A stretch of 64,000 nt of DNA from JAMLHH01 sp037189845 (GTDB lineage: Bacteria; Bacteroidota; Bacteroidia; Chitinophagales; JADIYW01): contig JBBCIS010000003.1 of NCBI GenBank assembly GCA_037189845.1, positions 496,001-560,000 of the forward strand. Direction: 5' to 3'. Of this stretch, positions 38,001-46,951 are shown in pieces. Both the position numbers and the translations under genes were made by a program. Each line of letters begins with the position of its first letter. Positions within the stretch are counted from its first letter, which is position 1. Under the pieces are notes generated by a model. That model saw only the letters and a list, made by a program, of their open reading frames with translations. It had not been told where the DNA came from and did no database searches.

Positions 38001-38161
38001 TCCCGCTGATTCCGCAGATGTTCGCAGAAACAAATGTGTTCCGCCGTTAGTTGATTATGTTCTACTGAATCAAGAATTGTAATTCAATACCGTTTGTTAA
38101 GACTTATTTTGTAAATGAGATGCTTATAGCTCTATAGACTCACTGACCGCAGTATGACATA
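38001..38161. repeat. Intergenic repeat tail
   Basis: The spacer after the SDR gene contains CCGCAGATGTTCGCAGAAA, in which CGCAGA occurs twice 10 bp apart (38013-38028). It also contains TGAGATGCTTATAGC (38117-38131) followed by CACTGACCGCAG (38141-38152) and TATGACATA. The first and last parts match the inner 19-mer of the element at 293-428, and the middle part matches the repeats at 22303-22407. No gene is seen. Confidence 0.55.
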
Positions 38162-38211
38162 AAACTATACTCAATGGCATTAAATTGTAACTGCTAGAGT
38201 TTGCCAATTGC

Positions 38212-38817
38212 TTACTTGCTTATCCTCCCGTTAAATTCCTGCAAAAAATCCTCAGCAGAAGCATCTAATGCCAGCCCCGAAGTATTGATGACTCCCGCCA
38301 ACATCTGATAATGTCCTGTCAGCATCGTGATCTCTATCAATAATTTATCTGAATAAAATGTCTTCAATTTTTGTAACGTACTGTCCTCTAATGTATGTTC
38401 TGCGAAGATTTCATCACACGCTTTTATCAACAGCTGCTCTTTTTCATCATTAAAAGCATCGGCTCCTTCGGAAACGTGAACAATATCAATATCTGTCAAT
38501 CCGTTTCTCAACCCTATTTCTACATGTTGCCCCCATTCATACCTGCATCTGCTCAACCATGCGACCCGGAGTATGATGATTTCTCTTTCTCTCCCCGGTA
38601 ATTTTCCGTATGGCATCAGCCTTGATGCGAAGTATAGCCATGCCCAGAACAATCTCTTATGGATGAATAATAATTTGAACACATCCGGAACTTCATCTCT
38701 GCCGAGAAGCTTTGCTGTTTTTCCTATAGTCCTGAACAACAGACTTTGGTCGGAAGTGATCTTAATATTTTGAGAAGCCTTCATCCAGCCTTTCTCCGGA
38801 ACTAAAACATCCTTCAT
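38212..38817 (-). CDS. Carboxymuconolactone decarboxylase-family protein
   Basis: A 201-residue all-helical protein with the CMD core: PGREREIIILRVAWLSRCRYEWGQHVEIGLRNGL at about residues 72-105. The AhpD-type CxxC redox pair is absent; only a single Cys precedes YEWGQH. An antioxidant alkylhydroperoxidase role is therefore unlikely and a decarboxylase or gamma-carboxymuconolactone-like role remains open. It starts 17 nt after the L,D-transpeptidase gene, so it is likely the last gene of the transporter operon. Confidence 0.85.
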   Translation of the reverse strand: MKDVLVPEKGWMKASQNIKITSDQSLLFRTIGKTAKLLGRDEVPDVFKLLFIHKRLFWAWLYFASRLMPYGKLPGREREIIILRVAWLSRCRYEWGQHVEIGLRNGLTDIDIVHVSEGADAFNDEKEQLLIKACDEIFAEHTLEDSTLQKLKTFYSDKLLIEITMLTGHYQMLAGVINTSGLALDASAEDFLQEFNGRISK

Positions 38818-38834
38818 AAAATCAGTTTTTAGTA

Positions 38835-39587
38835 TTAATATTGAATCAGATACTGCCCTTCTTCGCTTACAAGCACATCCGGCAATAATCCGAATTCCTC
38901 AAAATACAACTGAATACTCTTTAATTCCTCCCAAAGTGGAATATTTTGTGGAAAATCCTTTGTGTATTGAGCATATTTCTCTTCATTGTTCAAATCAAAT
39001 GGCAGGATGAGAACAGGAATCTCGCAATGTGGAAATGCGTATAAGCTCTGTACAACCAGCCAGAAAACTTCTTCCATCGGTTCATCCTGTATCGGTAAGC
39101 ACCCTACTGAGTAACAATCGCCATGTATAAAAATATCACCTCCGGGGTCTTTTTCATTCCTACTTCTGACAGAATCAGCTGCATTGGGATAATTGATTCT
39201 CAACGAAAGATGAAAAGAGCTGTTCGGATTGATAGAATCTATTCTATACCAGCCTTCAGGAACCTGTTTATCACCTTGTCTGATTTTAGGACCTGGTTTT
39301 CCCGGGATGGTACAAACGGGATATCTTTTAATCAACTTCCATTCATCAGCATTGTTGCCCCAGACTTCCAGTATCTTTTCATCTTTAAAAGCTCTCAGGA
39401 AGATATTCTGCAATGGCAGTACAAGATCCTGATCTGCCGCCAGTTTTTCCAGAACAGGTTGAGTATTCTGCGCTGCCTGTAACACTCTGGGAAATTCAAA
39501 TTTCAAAGAATCTATATCCTGTGCCTTCAACAAACTCACGGAAAAGATAATTGTCAGTGACAGAAATATATACTTAATGGATTCCAT
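38835..39587 (-). CDS. L,D-transpeptidase (YkuD/YafK-like), exported
   Basis: The 250-residue protein has an N-terminal signal (YIFLSLTIIFSVSLLKAQ) and the catalytic YkuD-type motif IFIHGDCYSVGCLPI at about residues 150-164, with the His and the nucleophilic Cys in the SxGC setting. Such enzymes cross-link peptidoglycan or attach/detach proteins from it. The YafK-type spacing, with no LysM or extra domains, suggests a periplasmic trimming or anchoring role. Its start overlaps the end of the peptide transporter gene by 14 nt, so the two are translationally coupled. Confidence 0.85.
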   Translation of the reverse strand: MESIKYIFLSLTIIFSVSLLKAQDIDSLKFEFPRVLQAAQNTQPVLEKLAADQDLVLPLQNIFLRAFKDEKILEVWGNNADEWKLIKRYPVCTIPGKPGPKIRQGDKQVPEGWYRIDSINPNSSFHLSLRINYPNAADSVRSRNEKDPGGDIFIHGDCYSVGCLPIQDEPMEEVFWLVVQSLYAFPHCEIPVLILPFDLNNEEKYAQYTKDFPQNIPLWEELKSIQLYFEEFGLLPDVLVSEEGQYLIQY

Positions 39588-41109
39588 GCATTTTTCTGAC
39601 CAGCATTTTATTCATCAGTGCTAAAATCAAACCAAATATTATTGGCAGAATAGTGAAGATCATAAAGAAAAAAGACATTGAATATTCGCTCATGATTCTG
39701 TCTATCAAACTACCTGACCACCCCGCAAGATATCCTGCAACGGCACTGGCCAGAAACCAGAATCCAAAGATTAATCCCAACAAGCTTTTAGGAGATAATT
39801 TACTTACATAAGACAAACCTACCGGTGACAAACAAAGCTCTCCGGTAGTATGAAAGAAATAAGCCAGAACCAGCCAAATCATACTGACAGAAGCGGTAGC
39901 AGCTCCTTTGGGAATTTCCAGACTTCCAAATGCCAGACATCCAAAACCAACTCCTACCAGAATCAATCCAATAGCAAATTTGACAGGACCACTTGGATTG
40001 TATACCTTTTCAAAAAACTTATTAAAGCCGGATGCCAATGTGATGATAAAGAATGAATTTAAAATCAAAAACCATGAAGCCTGTACTTCTGTTTCTACTG
40101 CATAATACTCAGATTTCACTTTCCAGAGCCCTAAAATCCAGACGATTGTAAAACTGATGCCAGTGAAAATGATGGTCAATGGATATGCACTGAAAATCTT
40201 TCTGGCTAAAGAAAATAAAACCCAGGTCACAATTGCAAGTGGAAATATTGTCAATGCAGTATCTACCCATTTGAAAATCAGTGCAGAATTGCCGGTCAAA
40301 ACTCTTTGTGTATAATCTTTGGCAAAAATGGTCATAGAACCACTGGACTGCTCAAATGCCCAAAAGAAAAAGATACTGAAAATCATCAGCACAGCTACGA
40401 CAAACAACCTATCCCTTCTCACTTCCGGAGTGATTTCTTCTGCAGTTTCATCTATTTCAACAGGTGCATTTTTATCAATTTTCTCTCCTATTTTTCCAAA
40501 TATTCCCTGACCAAAATAAAACTGAAGCATACCAAACAACATGAAAACTCCGGCTAAGCCAAACCCATAATGCCAGCTCACTTTTTCCCCGATATATCCG
40601 CACAGCAGCATTCCCAAAAATGCCCCGGCATTAATCCCCATGTAGAAAATCGTGTATCCCGAATCTTTTTTATCACTGTTATCCGGATACAATTGTCCTA
40701 CCATCGTAGAGATGTTGGGCTTGAACATACCATTGCCCAAAATCATCAGCACTAAACCCAGATAGAAGAAATTAGCATTGAACCCTTCCAATGCCATAGA
40801 TAAATGTCCCAAGGTCATAATCAGCGCACCTATCAAAATTGCCTTTTTATATCCCGTGATTTTATCTGCAATGATACCTCCAACCAATGGTGTCAGATAT
40901 ACTAACCCGGAGTAGAGTCCCATCAACTGCATCGCAGATTCCCGTGACCATTCCCATCCACCTTCGGTGATTTTACTTACTAAGAATAAAACCAAAAGAG
41001 CTTTCATTCCATAATAACTGAATCTCTCCCACATTTCTGTAAAAAACAGAACAAACAGCCCTACCGGATGTCCCATGAGGGTCTTCTTACTCACTAAATT
41101 ATTTTCCAA
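39574..41109 (-). CDS. Proton-dependent oligopeptide transporter (POT/PTR family)
   Basis: This 511-residue protein has 12-14 membrane helices. It carries the POT hallmark EMWERFSYYGMKALLVLFLV in helix 1, GGIIADKITGYKKAI, and FYMGINAGAFLG in helix 5. It imports di- and tripeptides with protons. The start is a TTG at 41109; an internal ATG at codon 12 would cut the N-terminus just before helix 1. It is the first gene of a run with the L,D-transpeptidase and the CMD-like protein. Confidence 0.92.
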   Translation of the reverse strand: MENNLVSKKTLMGHPVGLFVLFFTEMWERFSYYGMKALLVLFLVSKITEGGWEWSRESAMQLMGLYSGLVYLTPLVGGIIADKITGYKKAILIGALIMTLGHLSMALEGFNANFFYLGLVLMILGNGMFKPNISTMVGQLYPDNSDKKDSGYTIFYMGINAGAFLGMLLCGYIGEKVSWHYGFGLAGVFMLFGMLQFYFGQGIFGKIGEKIDKNAPVEIDETAEEITPEVRRDRLFVVAVLMIFSIFFFWAFEQSSGSMTIFAKDYTQRVLTGNSALIFKWVDTALTIFPLAIVTWVLFSLARKIFSAYPLTIIFTGISFTIVWILGLWKVKSEYYAVETEVQASWFLILNSFFIITLASGFNKFFEKVYNPSGPVKFAIGLILVGVGFGCLAFGSLEIPKGAATASVSMIWLVLAYFFHTTGELCLSPVGLSYVSKLSPKSLLGLIFGFWFLASAVAGYLAGWSGSLIDRIMSEYSMSFFFMIFTILPIIFGLILALMNKMLVRKMHGIH

Positions 41110-41172
41110 AATGAATAGTTTTTATAAATCTAATATTTACAATCAAAAAAATATCATCCTGATTGTCAGGAT

Positions 41173-42129
41173 TTATTGCTCAAATTTAAAAAACAATGCA
41201 AAAATGCCTCCCAGTAAGGACGGCACTATCAAGTTAATGAACCAAAGCACCAAAGATGCCGCTACGACCTGAAACAATTCTCCTGTGGCAAAATCACTGA
41301 TGATCTGTACCGCAACCTGTCCTCTCAATGACACATCGAAAATGGCCATGGTCGGTAAAATTCCCTGCAGAAAAAAAACATTCGGTACCAGCACCAATCC
41401 GTCTGCAAACTTTACTCCTGTTTTAAAAACTTTCAATAGCAAGTAAAACTGCATACAATAGACTCCATACCTCAGAGTAGAAAGCATCAGCAATCTTCTT
41501 AAATCCTGAAAAGAATATTGTTTGACCACTTCCACGTATTCTGCTATTTTCTTGAAAATGCTGTATTTCTTAAAAACAACGCTGATCACATCTATATTGA
41601 AATAACTGATCACCAGAAATATCGCCAGGCACAGGTATATGATAAAAGCTGAAAAAACCAGATAGGTACTGATGTGCATGTACTTCCACAGATATATCAC
41701 ACAGGCCAGACCTCCTATACTCATATTGGCAACTATCTGACTATAGCTGCCGATCAGGGTAGAAACGATTGCTGCTATTCTGTGATGTTTGAGCACCAGC
41801 ACACGTCCGCCGTATTCTCCCAATCTGTTGGGCGTAAATAGTGAAAATGATATCCCAAGCAAAACTCCCAGAAAAGCGCGTCTGAATCCAATCTGATCCA
41901 GTCGGTTGACCAGTGACCTCCACTTAATGGTCTCTATAGACCAGTTGATCACTGTCAGCATCAGTACAATAACGAACCAGCCTCTGCCGTGGATGAGATT
42001 GTCTCCGAGTGAATTCAGAGCGGTTTTTACATCTGCGTTAGTAAAGACTTGCTTATAAAGCACGTATCCCAAACCAATAAAGATGGCGAGCTTTATAAAA
42101 GTATTCAGATATTTGCTTTGTATTTTCAA
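41173..42129 (-). CDS. Flippase-like membrane protein (YbhN/UPF0104 family)
   Basis: The polytopic protein belongs to the lysylphosphatidylglycerol synthase transmembrane-region/UPF0104 group. It has about eight helices and the conserved LFTPNRLGEYGGRVLVL near residue 100. The chosen TTG at 42129 gives 318 residues; TTG codons at 42147 and 42174 are alternatives, the latter overlapping ruvC. This choice matches the usual short N-terminus of the family. No catalytic MprF domain is attached. It may move lipids or lipid-linked sugars. It is divergent from ruvC with almost no spacer. Confidence 0.8.
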   Translation of the reverse strand: MKIQSKYLNTFIKLAIFIGLGYVLYKQVFTNADVKTALNSLGDNLIHGRGWFVIVLMLTVINWSIETIKWRSLVNRLDQIGFRRAFLGVLLGISFSLFTPNRLGEYGGRVLVLKHHRIAAIVSTLIGSYSQIVANMSIGGLACVIYLWKYMHISTYLVFSAFIIYLCLAIFLVISYFNIDVISVVFKKYSIFKKIAEYVEVVKQYSFQDLRRLLMLSTLRYGVYCMQFYLLLKVFKTGVKFADGLVLVPNVFFLQGILPTMAIFDVSLRGQVAVQIISDFATGELFQVVAASLVLWFINLIVPSLLGGIFALFFKFEQ

Positions 42130-42167
42130 ATCAGAAAAGATTTCCAAAAATATACAAATTCGGCACA

Positions 42168-42731
42168 GTGGCAAAAAAACAAATCATCATAGGAATAGAC
42201 CCCGGTACTCAGGTAACCGGATACGGCATCATCTGTTCTGACGGAAATCAGGCAGACCTGGTCATCGTCGGTTCTATTTTTATGGAAAAATATGATGATC
42301 ACTACGACAGGCTGGCTTGTATCTATGACAGGACGCTGGAACTGATTAAAGAATACCGGCCAACCTGCTTAGCTATAGAGGCTCCTTTTTACTCCAAAAA
42401 CGTACAATCTATGCTCAAGCTAGGAAGAGCTCAGGGTGTAGCCATGGCAGCGGCGCTTACGCACAAGCTGCCTGTGTTTGAATATGCACCTAAAGCCATC
42501 AAACAAGCCATTACAGGCAACGGAAATGCATCCAAAGAACAGGTTGCGGATATGCTGGCACACATTTTAAAAACAAAAGATCTTCCGAAGCAACTAGATG
42601 CTACAGATGGTTTGGCAGCGGCTGTTTGTCACCATTTCAAAGTCAGACATGGTATCACTACTGTAGGTGGCGGAAAGAAAAATTCATGGGCGAATTTTAT
42701 CAAAAGCAATCCCGATAAGGTGATAAAATAA
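42168..42731 (+). CDS. ruvC: Crossover junction endodeoxyribonuclease RuvC
   Basis: This 187-residue nuclease resolves Holliday junctions with RuvAB. Catalytic acids are visible in IGIDPGTQVTGYG (Asp11), LAIEAPFYSKN (Glu near 71) and LDATDGLAAAVCHH (Asp pair near 145-148). The start codon is GTG at 42168. ruvA and ruvB are not in the window. The gene faces away from the flippase-like gene and their 5' ends are within about 40 bp of each other or overlap. Confidence 0.95.
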   Translation: MAKKQIIIGIDPGTQVTGYGIICSDGNQADLVIVGSIFMEKYDDHYDRLACIYDRTLELIKEYRPTCLAIEAPFYSKNVQSMLKLGRAQGVAMAAALTHKLPVFEYAPKAIKQAITGNGNASKEQVADMLAHILKTKDLPKQLDATDGLAAAVCHHFKVRHGITTVGGGKKNSWANFIKSNPDKVIK

Positions 42732-42883
42732 ACTTAAAAACTCATCAGAATCTGTCAATGATCAGTTTCTGTTTTGAAAAGCAGAATGTTGCTGAACAGA
42801 CACAAATTTCAGGAATTGTTTAATTACTTCGAAATAAAAGAAGCGATTGTCCTTTTGATAGTAATTGTCTGAAAGATTAAATC

Positions 42884-44176
42884 TTACTCGGTAGAAACTG
42901 AAGCGACAGCATCTTTCAAAAGATTGGAATGATTCCAGGGCTTCAGCTTATTGATCTGTGCATTGATCACGTTAAAGTGAGAAATATAAGCCGCTTTATC
43001 TTTTCCTTCCATTCCTTTGGCAAATCTCAGATTCTCTCTGAATGGATCTACCTGGGTCCCGTTTCTCCAGAAGCGATAACATACGTGCGGTCCGGTAGCC
43101 AAACCTGTAGAACCCACATAACCTATCACTTGTCCCTGTTTCACTTTAGTGCCTTTTTTAACACCTTTTGCAAATCTGGACATGTGCAGGTATTGTGTTG
43201 TATACATATTATTATGCTTCACCTTTACATAGTTGCCATTATATTTTGAAGCGGCTGCTTCAAGAACAACTCCGTCTGCTGTAGCGATAATCGGTGTACC
43301 ATGTGGTGCTGCAAAGTCAGTCCCCAGGTGAGCTTTTGTCACTTTTAAAACCGGATGTACTCTGTTTTTATTGAATTTGGAAGAAATTCTCCCATACTTT
43401 AAAGGTTTCTCTAAAAAAGTTCTTTTAAGTGTATTACCGTTTTCATCATAAAAATCCCCTTCGCTTTCTCCGGGTAGCTTATAATACACAGCATAATATC
43501 TTTTTCCTTTATTGGTCAATACACATGCCTTAAGATTCGTTGCTTTTTTGGCTATACCATCCACCATTTGTTCATCATATCTGATACGGATCGTATCGCC
43601 GTTTCTTAGCTTATAAAGGTTGAAAGTATAATCATAGACCTTGTCTATCTGATAGATCAGATTTCTCGGGATATCCAGATCTTTAAACGTAGAATATAAA
43701 TCTCCTTTGATAATTCCGACGACTTCTCTTTCGTGCGTAACAACTTCTTTAGTTTCAATCTTGGCAGAAGGACTTTCCGGATCTAAATCCAAAACCACAT
43801 ACTCTTCCGGATTTTTTTCCAGGATAGCATATCGTAGCTGCCCGGCATCATTTTTCAATAAGCTAACTGGTAATCCTGCTACGCTGTAATTGAGATTGAT
43901 GATTGATCTTGCAGCTCGTCTTACGTCTTCGAACTGTTTATTGGGAAGCCCTCCTTTATTCAGGACGGTTTTAAAAGACTCTCCTTTTTTAGGAACATAA
44001 TTTACTAACGACAGTGTATCCACTCGCACACCCAGCATATAAGTTGCATCCTGACATACAGAACTAACTAGTGGCTGGTAACCGGATTCTTTCTTATTAA
44101 AAAGCTTAAAGGCTGATGTCAACGACATGATAGCCCCTAAAGCTACTGGTAAAAGAAAAAACTTTTTACAATTCAA
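42884..44176 (-). CDS. M23 (LytM-type) peptidase with atypical zinc ligand
   Basis: The 430-residue exported protein starts at a TTG and has a signal-like helix (FFLLPVALGAIMSLTSAF). It ends with a LytM domain: KAHLGTDFAAPHGTPI supplies His and Asp, and GSTGLATGPHVCYRFW replaces the usual HxH with HVC. A Cys can still bind zinc, so activity as a peptidoglycan endopeptidase is plausible. The middle region (DTIRIRYDEQ...KACVLTNKGKRYYAVYY) is of the OapA/LytM-anchoring type. It is the last gene of the PAP2-DivIC-desaturase run, 29 nt after the previous stop. Confidence 0.87.
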   Translation of the reverse strand: MNCKKFFLLPVALGAIMSLTSAFKLFNKKESGYQPLVSSVCQDATYMLGVRVDTLSLVNYVPKKGESFKTVLNKGGLPNKQFEDVRRAARSIINLNYSVAGLPVSLLKNDAGQLRYAILEKNPEEYVVLDLDPESPSAKIETKEVVTHEREVVGIIKGDLYSTFKDLDIPRNLIYQIDKVYDYTFNLYKLRNGDTIRIRYDEQMVDGIAKKATNLKACVLTNKGKRYYAVYYKLPGESEGDFYDENGNTLKRTFLEKPLKYGRISSKFNKNRVHPVLKVTKAHLGTDFAAPHGTPIIATADGVVLEAAASKYNGNYVKVKHNNMYTTQYLHMSRFAKGVKKGTKVKQGQVIGYVGSTGLATGPHVCYRFWRNGTQVDPFRENLRFAKGMEGKDKAAYISHFNVINAQINKLKPWNHSNLLKDAVASVSTE

Positions 44177-44205
44177 ACCCGTCCTATTTTGATTTAGAAA
44201 AATTG

Positions 44206-45432
44206 CTACTTCGCTAAAATAGGGCTTTTGGCTTTTTCCTCTAAGAAATTAAAAGTTAAATAAATCATAAAGAAGAAAACAGACATGACAATTCCAAAGG
44301 TTTTTATCCACACGGCAGCATTAGTGTTAATTATCAAAAATACTATCAGAGAGATGACTATCCTTAAAATTTCACTCCATTTTGCCCAATATCTGGATTC
44401 CATCAGAGCACCTATATTGAGCACTATCCATAATACAAGCCCCGTGTATATGATCATTTCCAATGAACTCATTCCTTCTGTACTAAACAAAAAAATGGAA
44501 ACGGATGACAATAGTCCAATAAACAATATAAAGATGTAGTAATTCACCCATCTACTGCCTGACACATCATATTTCTTATATCCCTCAGGGCGATCCTGTG
44601 GTAACAATGCACCTCCTAAATAGTCCGGCCGCCATCCTGTCTTATTGAACAACACCCTCCATTTATCCATTCCCCTGGATTGAATAAATACACCCCATAG
44701 CCACTTGTAATATTCCAGATTGACCCACAAAGTATTCCATGACTGCACAGGTTTTGTAACTCCGTAATTGATGGGATCTTTTTCTTCTGCAAAAGTTCCG
44801 AATATTCTATCCCAGATAATAAATGTTCCTCCGTGATTTTTATCTATATATTTCGGATCGCTGGCGTGATGTACCCTATGGTGAGACGGTGTATTAAAAA
44901 TATACTCAAACCAACGGGGAAGCTTTTTTATCACCTCTGTATGAATCCAGAACTGATAAAGGGTTTGTATAGCTGCAATCGTAATAAAGGACGTAAAGCT
45001 AAACCCTATCAATGCCAGCGGCAGATAAAACCATGCTGAAACAAATGTCTGTAAGGTAGATTGTCGCAAAGCTACTGAAAAATTATAGTCTTCACTCTGA
45101 TGGTGGACAGCATGCGAACCCCAAAACAATGCTATTTCGTGAGAATATCTGTGAAAGAAATAATAACACAAGTCTACCAGGAGAAGCAGGATCACATATG
45201 AATACCATGTATCCTTTACTGTCCAGATCCTTGCATTTTCATATACCCAGTAATAGGTGACAAGCAGCAAGGATTTTGTAAAAAGACCTGTAACCTGTTG
45301 AGTAATACCACAGCTGATATTGGTAATAGCATCATTGAAACGGTACAGCTTTACACCTTTTCTAAACTGAAAGATAAGCTCTAATGCGATGAGTATGAAA
45401 AACGCCGGTATCGCTAAGACTATTAAATCCAT
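44206..45432 (-). CDS. Sterol desaturase/fatty acid hydroxylase-family membrane protein
   Basis: This 408-residue protein has the di-iron histidine boxes of the superfamily: HRYSHE, HAVHH and HHRVHHASDPKY at about residues 92-190, embedded among membrane helices. An extra C-terminal set of about three helices (YIFILFIGLLSSVSIFLF onward) follows. The family hydroxylates or desaturates lipids with oxygen. In Bacteroidota the likely targets are ornithine lipids, sphingolipids or hydroxy fatty acids. It lies between divIC and the M23 gene with 39- and 29-nt gaps. Confidence 0.88.
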   Translation of the reverse strand: MDLIVLAIPAFFILIALELIFQFRKGVKLYRFNDAITNISCGITQQVTGLFTKSLLLVTYYWVYENARIWTVKDTWYSYVILLLLVDLCYYFFHRYSHEIALFWGSHAVHHQSEDYNFSVALRQSTLQTFVSAWFYLPLALIGFSFTSFITIAAIQTLYQFWIHTEVIKKLPRWFEYIFNTPSHHRVHHASDPKYIDKNHGGTFIIWDRIFGTFAEEKDPINYGVTKPVQSWNTLWVNLEYYKWLWGVFIQSRGMDKWRVLFNKTGWRPDYLGGALLPQDRPEGYKKYDVSGSRWVNYYIFILFIGLLSSVSIFLFSTEGMSSLEMIIYTGLVLWIVLNIGALMESRYWAKWSEILRIVISLIVFLIINTNAAVWIKTFGIVMSVFFFMIYLTFNFLEEKAKSPILAK

Positions 45433-45471
45433 AATTCATTACTTACATTCAAATTTACGGATTTTATAATA

Positions 45472-45801
45472 TTATTTCACTCCTTCTTCGACAATTACAA
45501 AAACCGTTTCTTCTTCTCTTTTCATCAGATATCTTTCCCGGGCAAATTTCTCCAGACTTTTTTTATCTGTAAAAAGCTGTTCTCTTTCTTTAACTACTTC
45601 TTTCAGAGATTCCTGCAACAATGCTTTCTCTTTCTTCAATGCGTGTACTTCTGACCACAATTTAGCCTGTGATCTGAAATCATTAGAATCGAAAAAAATC
45701 ATGTAGACAATATAAGATACCAATATTACCAAATATTTATTTGGCATCCATCCAGACACTTTCTGATAAGCCGGCGAATTGAAGATATCCTGTAGATTCA
45801 C
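45472..45801 (-). CDS. Septum formation initiator family protein (FtsB/DivIC)
   Basis: A 109-residue bitopic protein with one membrane helix (YLVILVSYIVYMIFFDS) and a heptad-rich coiled coil (ALKKEKALLQESLKEVVKEREQL). The conserved C-terminal motif ARERYLMKREEETVFVI is that of FtsB/DivIC. It would act in the FtsQLB divisome complex. The start codon is GTG. Placement between the PAP2-like and desaturase genes ties it to an envelope operon. Confidence 0.85.
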   Translation of the reverse strand: MNLQDIFNSPAYQKVSGWMPNKYLVILVSYIVYMIFFDSNDFRSQAKLWSEVHALKKEKALLQESLKEVVKEREQLFTDKKSLEKFARERYLMKREEETVFVIVEEGVK

Positions 45802-45840
45802 AGCTCAAATATAGATAAAAAAGAAGTAATTGATATTCAA

Positions 45841-46737
45841 TTAACTTTTCACTTCCAGCATGGCTCTGTACTTATCTTTCAGCTGTTCGCTCCAATTGTT
45901 TTCAATAACGAATTTGTATATGGCAAAACTCACCAAAGGTGCAAACAGCACATCATAAGAGTAATGTACGTGCTGCCAGACTAAAAACAATCCAACCAGA
46001 AATGTTGCTATAAACAAATAGATTTTCATGTATTTATTTTGAGCTGCAAAGTAAAACAACGCCAATAAGGAAACATGACCGGAGAAAAACAAATCATTGC
46101 TCACCTGCACATTTTCCCCAAAGAAAAACTGAGTAAACGGATCCACTAAAAAAATCATATCTGCAGGAGGAGACAAAGGCACTAATATAATACTGAGACT
46201 TCTGATTACCTGTAAAGCAGCAACTCCCCAAAGACACTTAATAAAATACCCCGGTTGGTCGCTTACATAAAAAACCATTGCCACCAGTGCAAAATATTCC
46301 AAAGCAAAAATAGCAGAAGACCAGTCCATAGGATTAAACATCATCATAATCGGATCTTCCAATAGCTTTCCTGGGGCACCTGCGTTATAAGCAATCAGCT
46401 TGGCTGACATCAGACACAAAATCAATCCTACTACTAATGAAGCAATAAAATATACCTTATTAGCTTTGTCGGAAAAATAATCCTTCCAGGTATCTTTGAA
46501 TTTAATATGGTTGTTTCTGGAAAGAAATCTGGACCACACAGTAGAAATGCCCCTACGGTCATATAGTTTTGACCATTTCAGCCTGATTTTTCCAAAAAAG
46601 AATTTCCCGATAATTAAAAAAACAAACGCAATTAATATCGCCGGACCAAACTCTACTATGAATGCCTGATATGTATCTGTATTCCAGTTTTGGGCATCAA
46701 ATATTTGTGCGAGTGCTTCTTTCAAATAGGCAAACAT
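45841..46737 (-). CDS. PAP2-related / sphingomyelin-synthase-like membrane protein
   Basis: From ATG 46737 the protein has 298 residues and about six membrane helices; a longer version from 46809 adds an unlikely Cys-rich leader. The C-terminal half contains FFSGHVSLLALFYFA and WQHVHYSYDVLFAPL. These carry the two catalytic His-containing motifs of the PAP2_C/sphingomyelin-synthase branch of lipid phosphatases and phosphotransferases. It may move a phospho-headgroup between lipids in the membrane. It is the first gene of the envelope run ending in the M23 peptidase. Confidence 0.8.
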   Translation of the reverse strand: MFAYLKEALAQIFDAQNWNTDTYQAFIVEFGPAILIAFVFLIIGKFFFGKIRLKWSKLYDRRGISTVWSRFLSRNNHIKFKDTWKDYFSDKANKVYFIASLVVGLILCLMSAKLIAYNAGAPGKLLEDPIMMMFNPMDWSSAIFALEYFALVAMVFYVSDQPGYFIKCLWGVAALQVIRSLSIILVPLSPPADMIFLVDPFTQFFFGENVQVSNDLFFSGHVSLLALFYFAAQNKYMKIYLFIATFLVGLFLVWQHVHYSYDVLFAPLVSFAIYKFVIENNWSEQLKDKYRAMLEVKS

Positions 46738-46951
46738 CTGTGAAAATTTCTTGAAACAAAGATGAATAAACTTACACAATATTGAAATTGAACAAATAAA
46801 AATAGCCAATAATAAATAACTGTTTATAGCTAGCCCAGCCTTTTATCGTAGCTAAAAATGGTGATTTTTTTACAATGTGTAAGGAGTAAATTAAAGCATC
46901 AAAATCTAATTCCTGAACATTAAAAGAGCATGGCATGTTTTTAAGAGCCTT

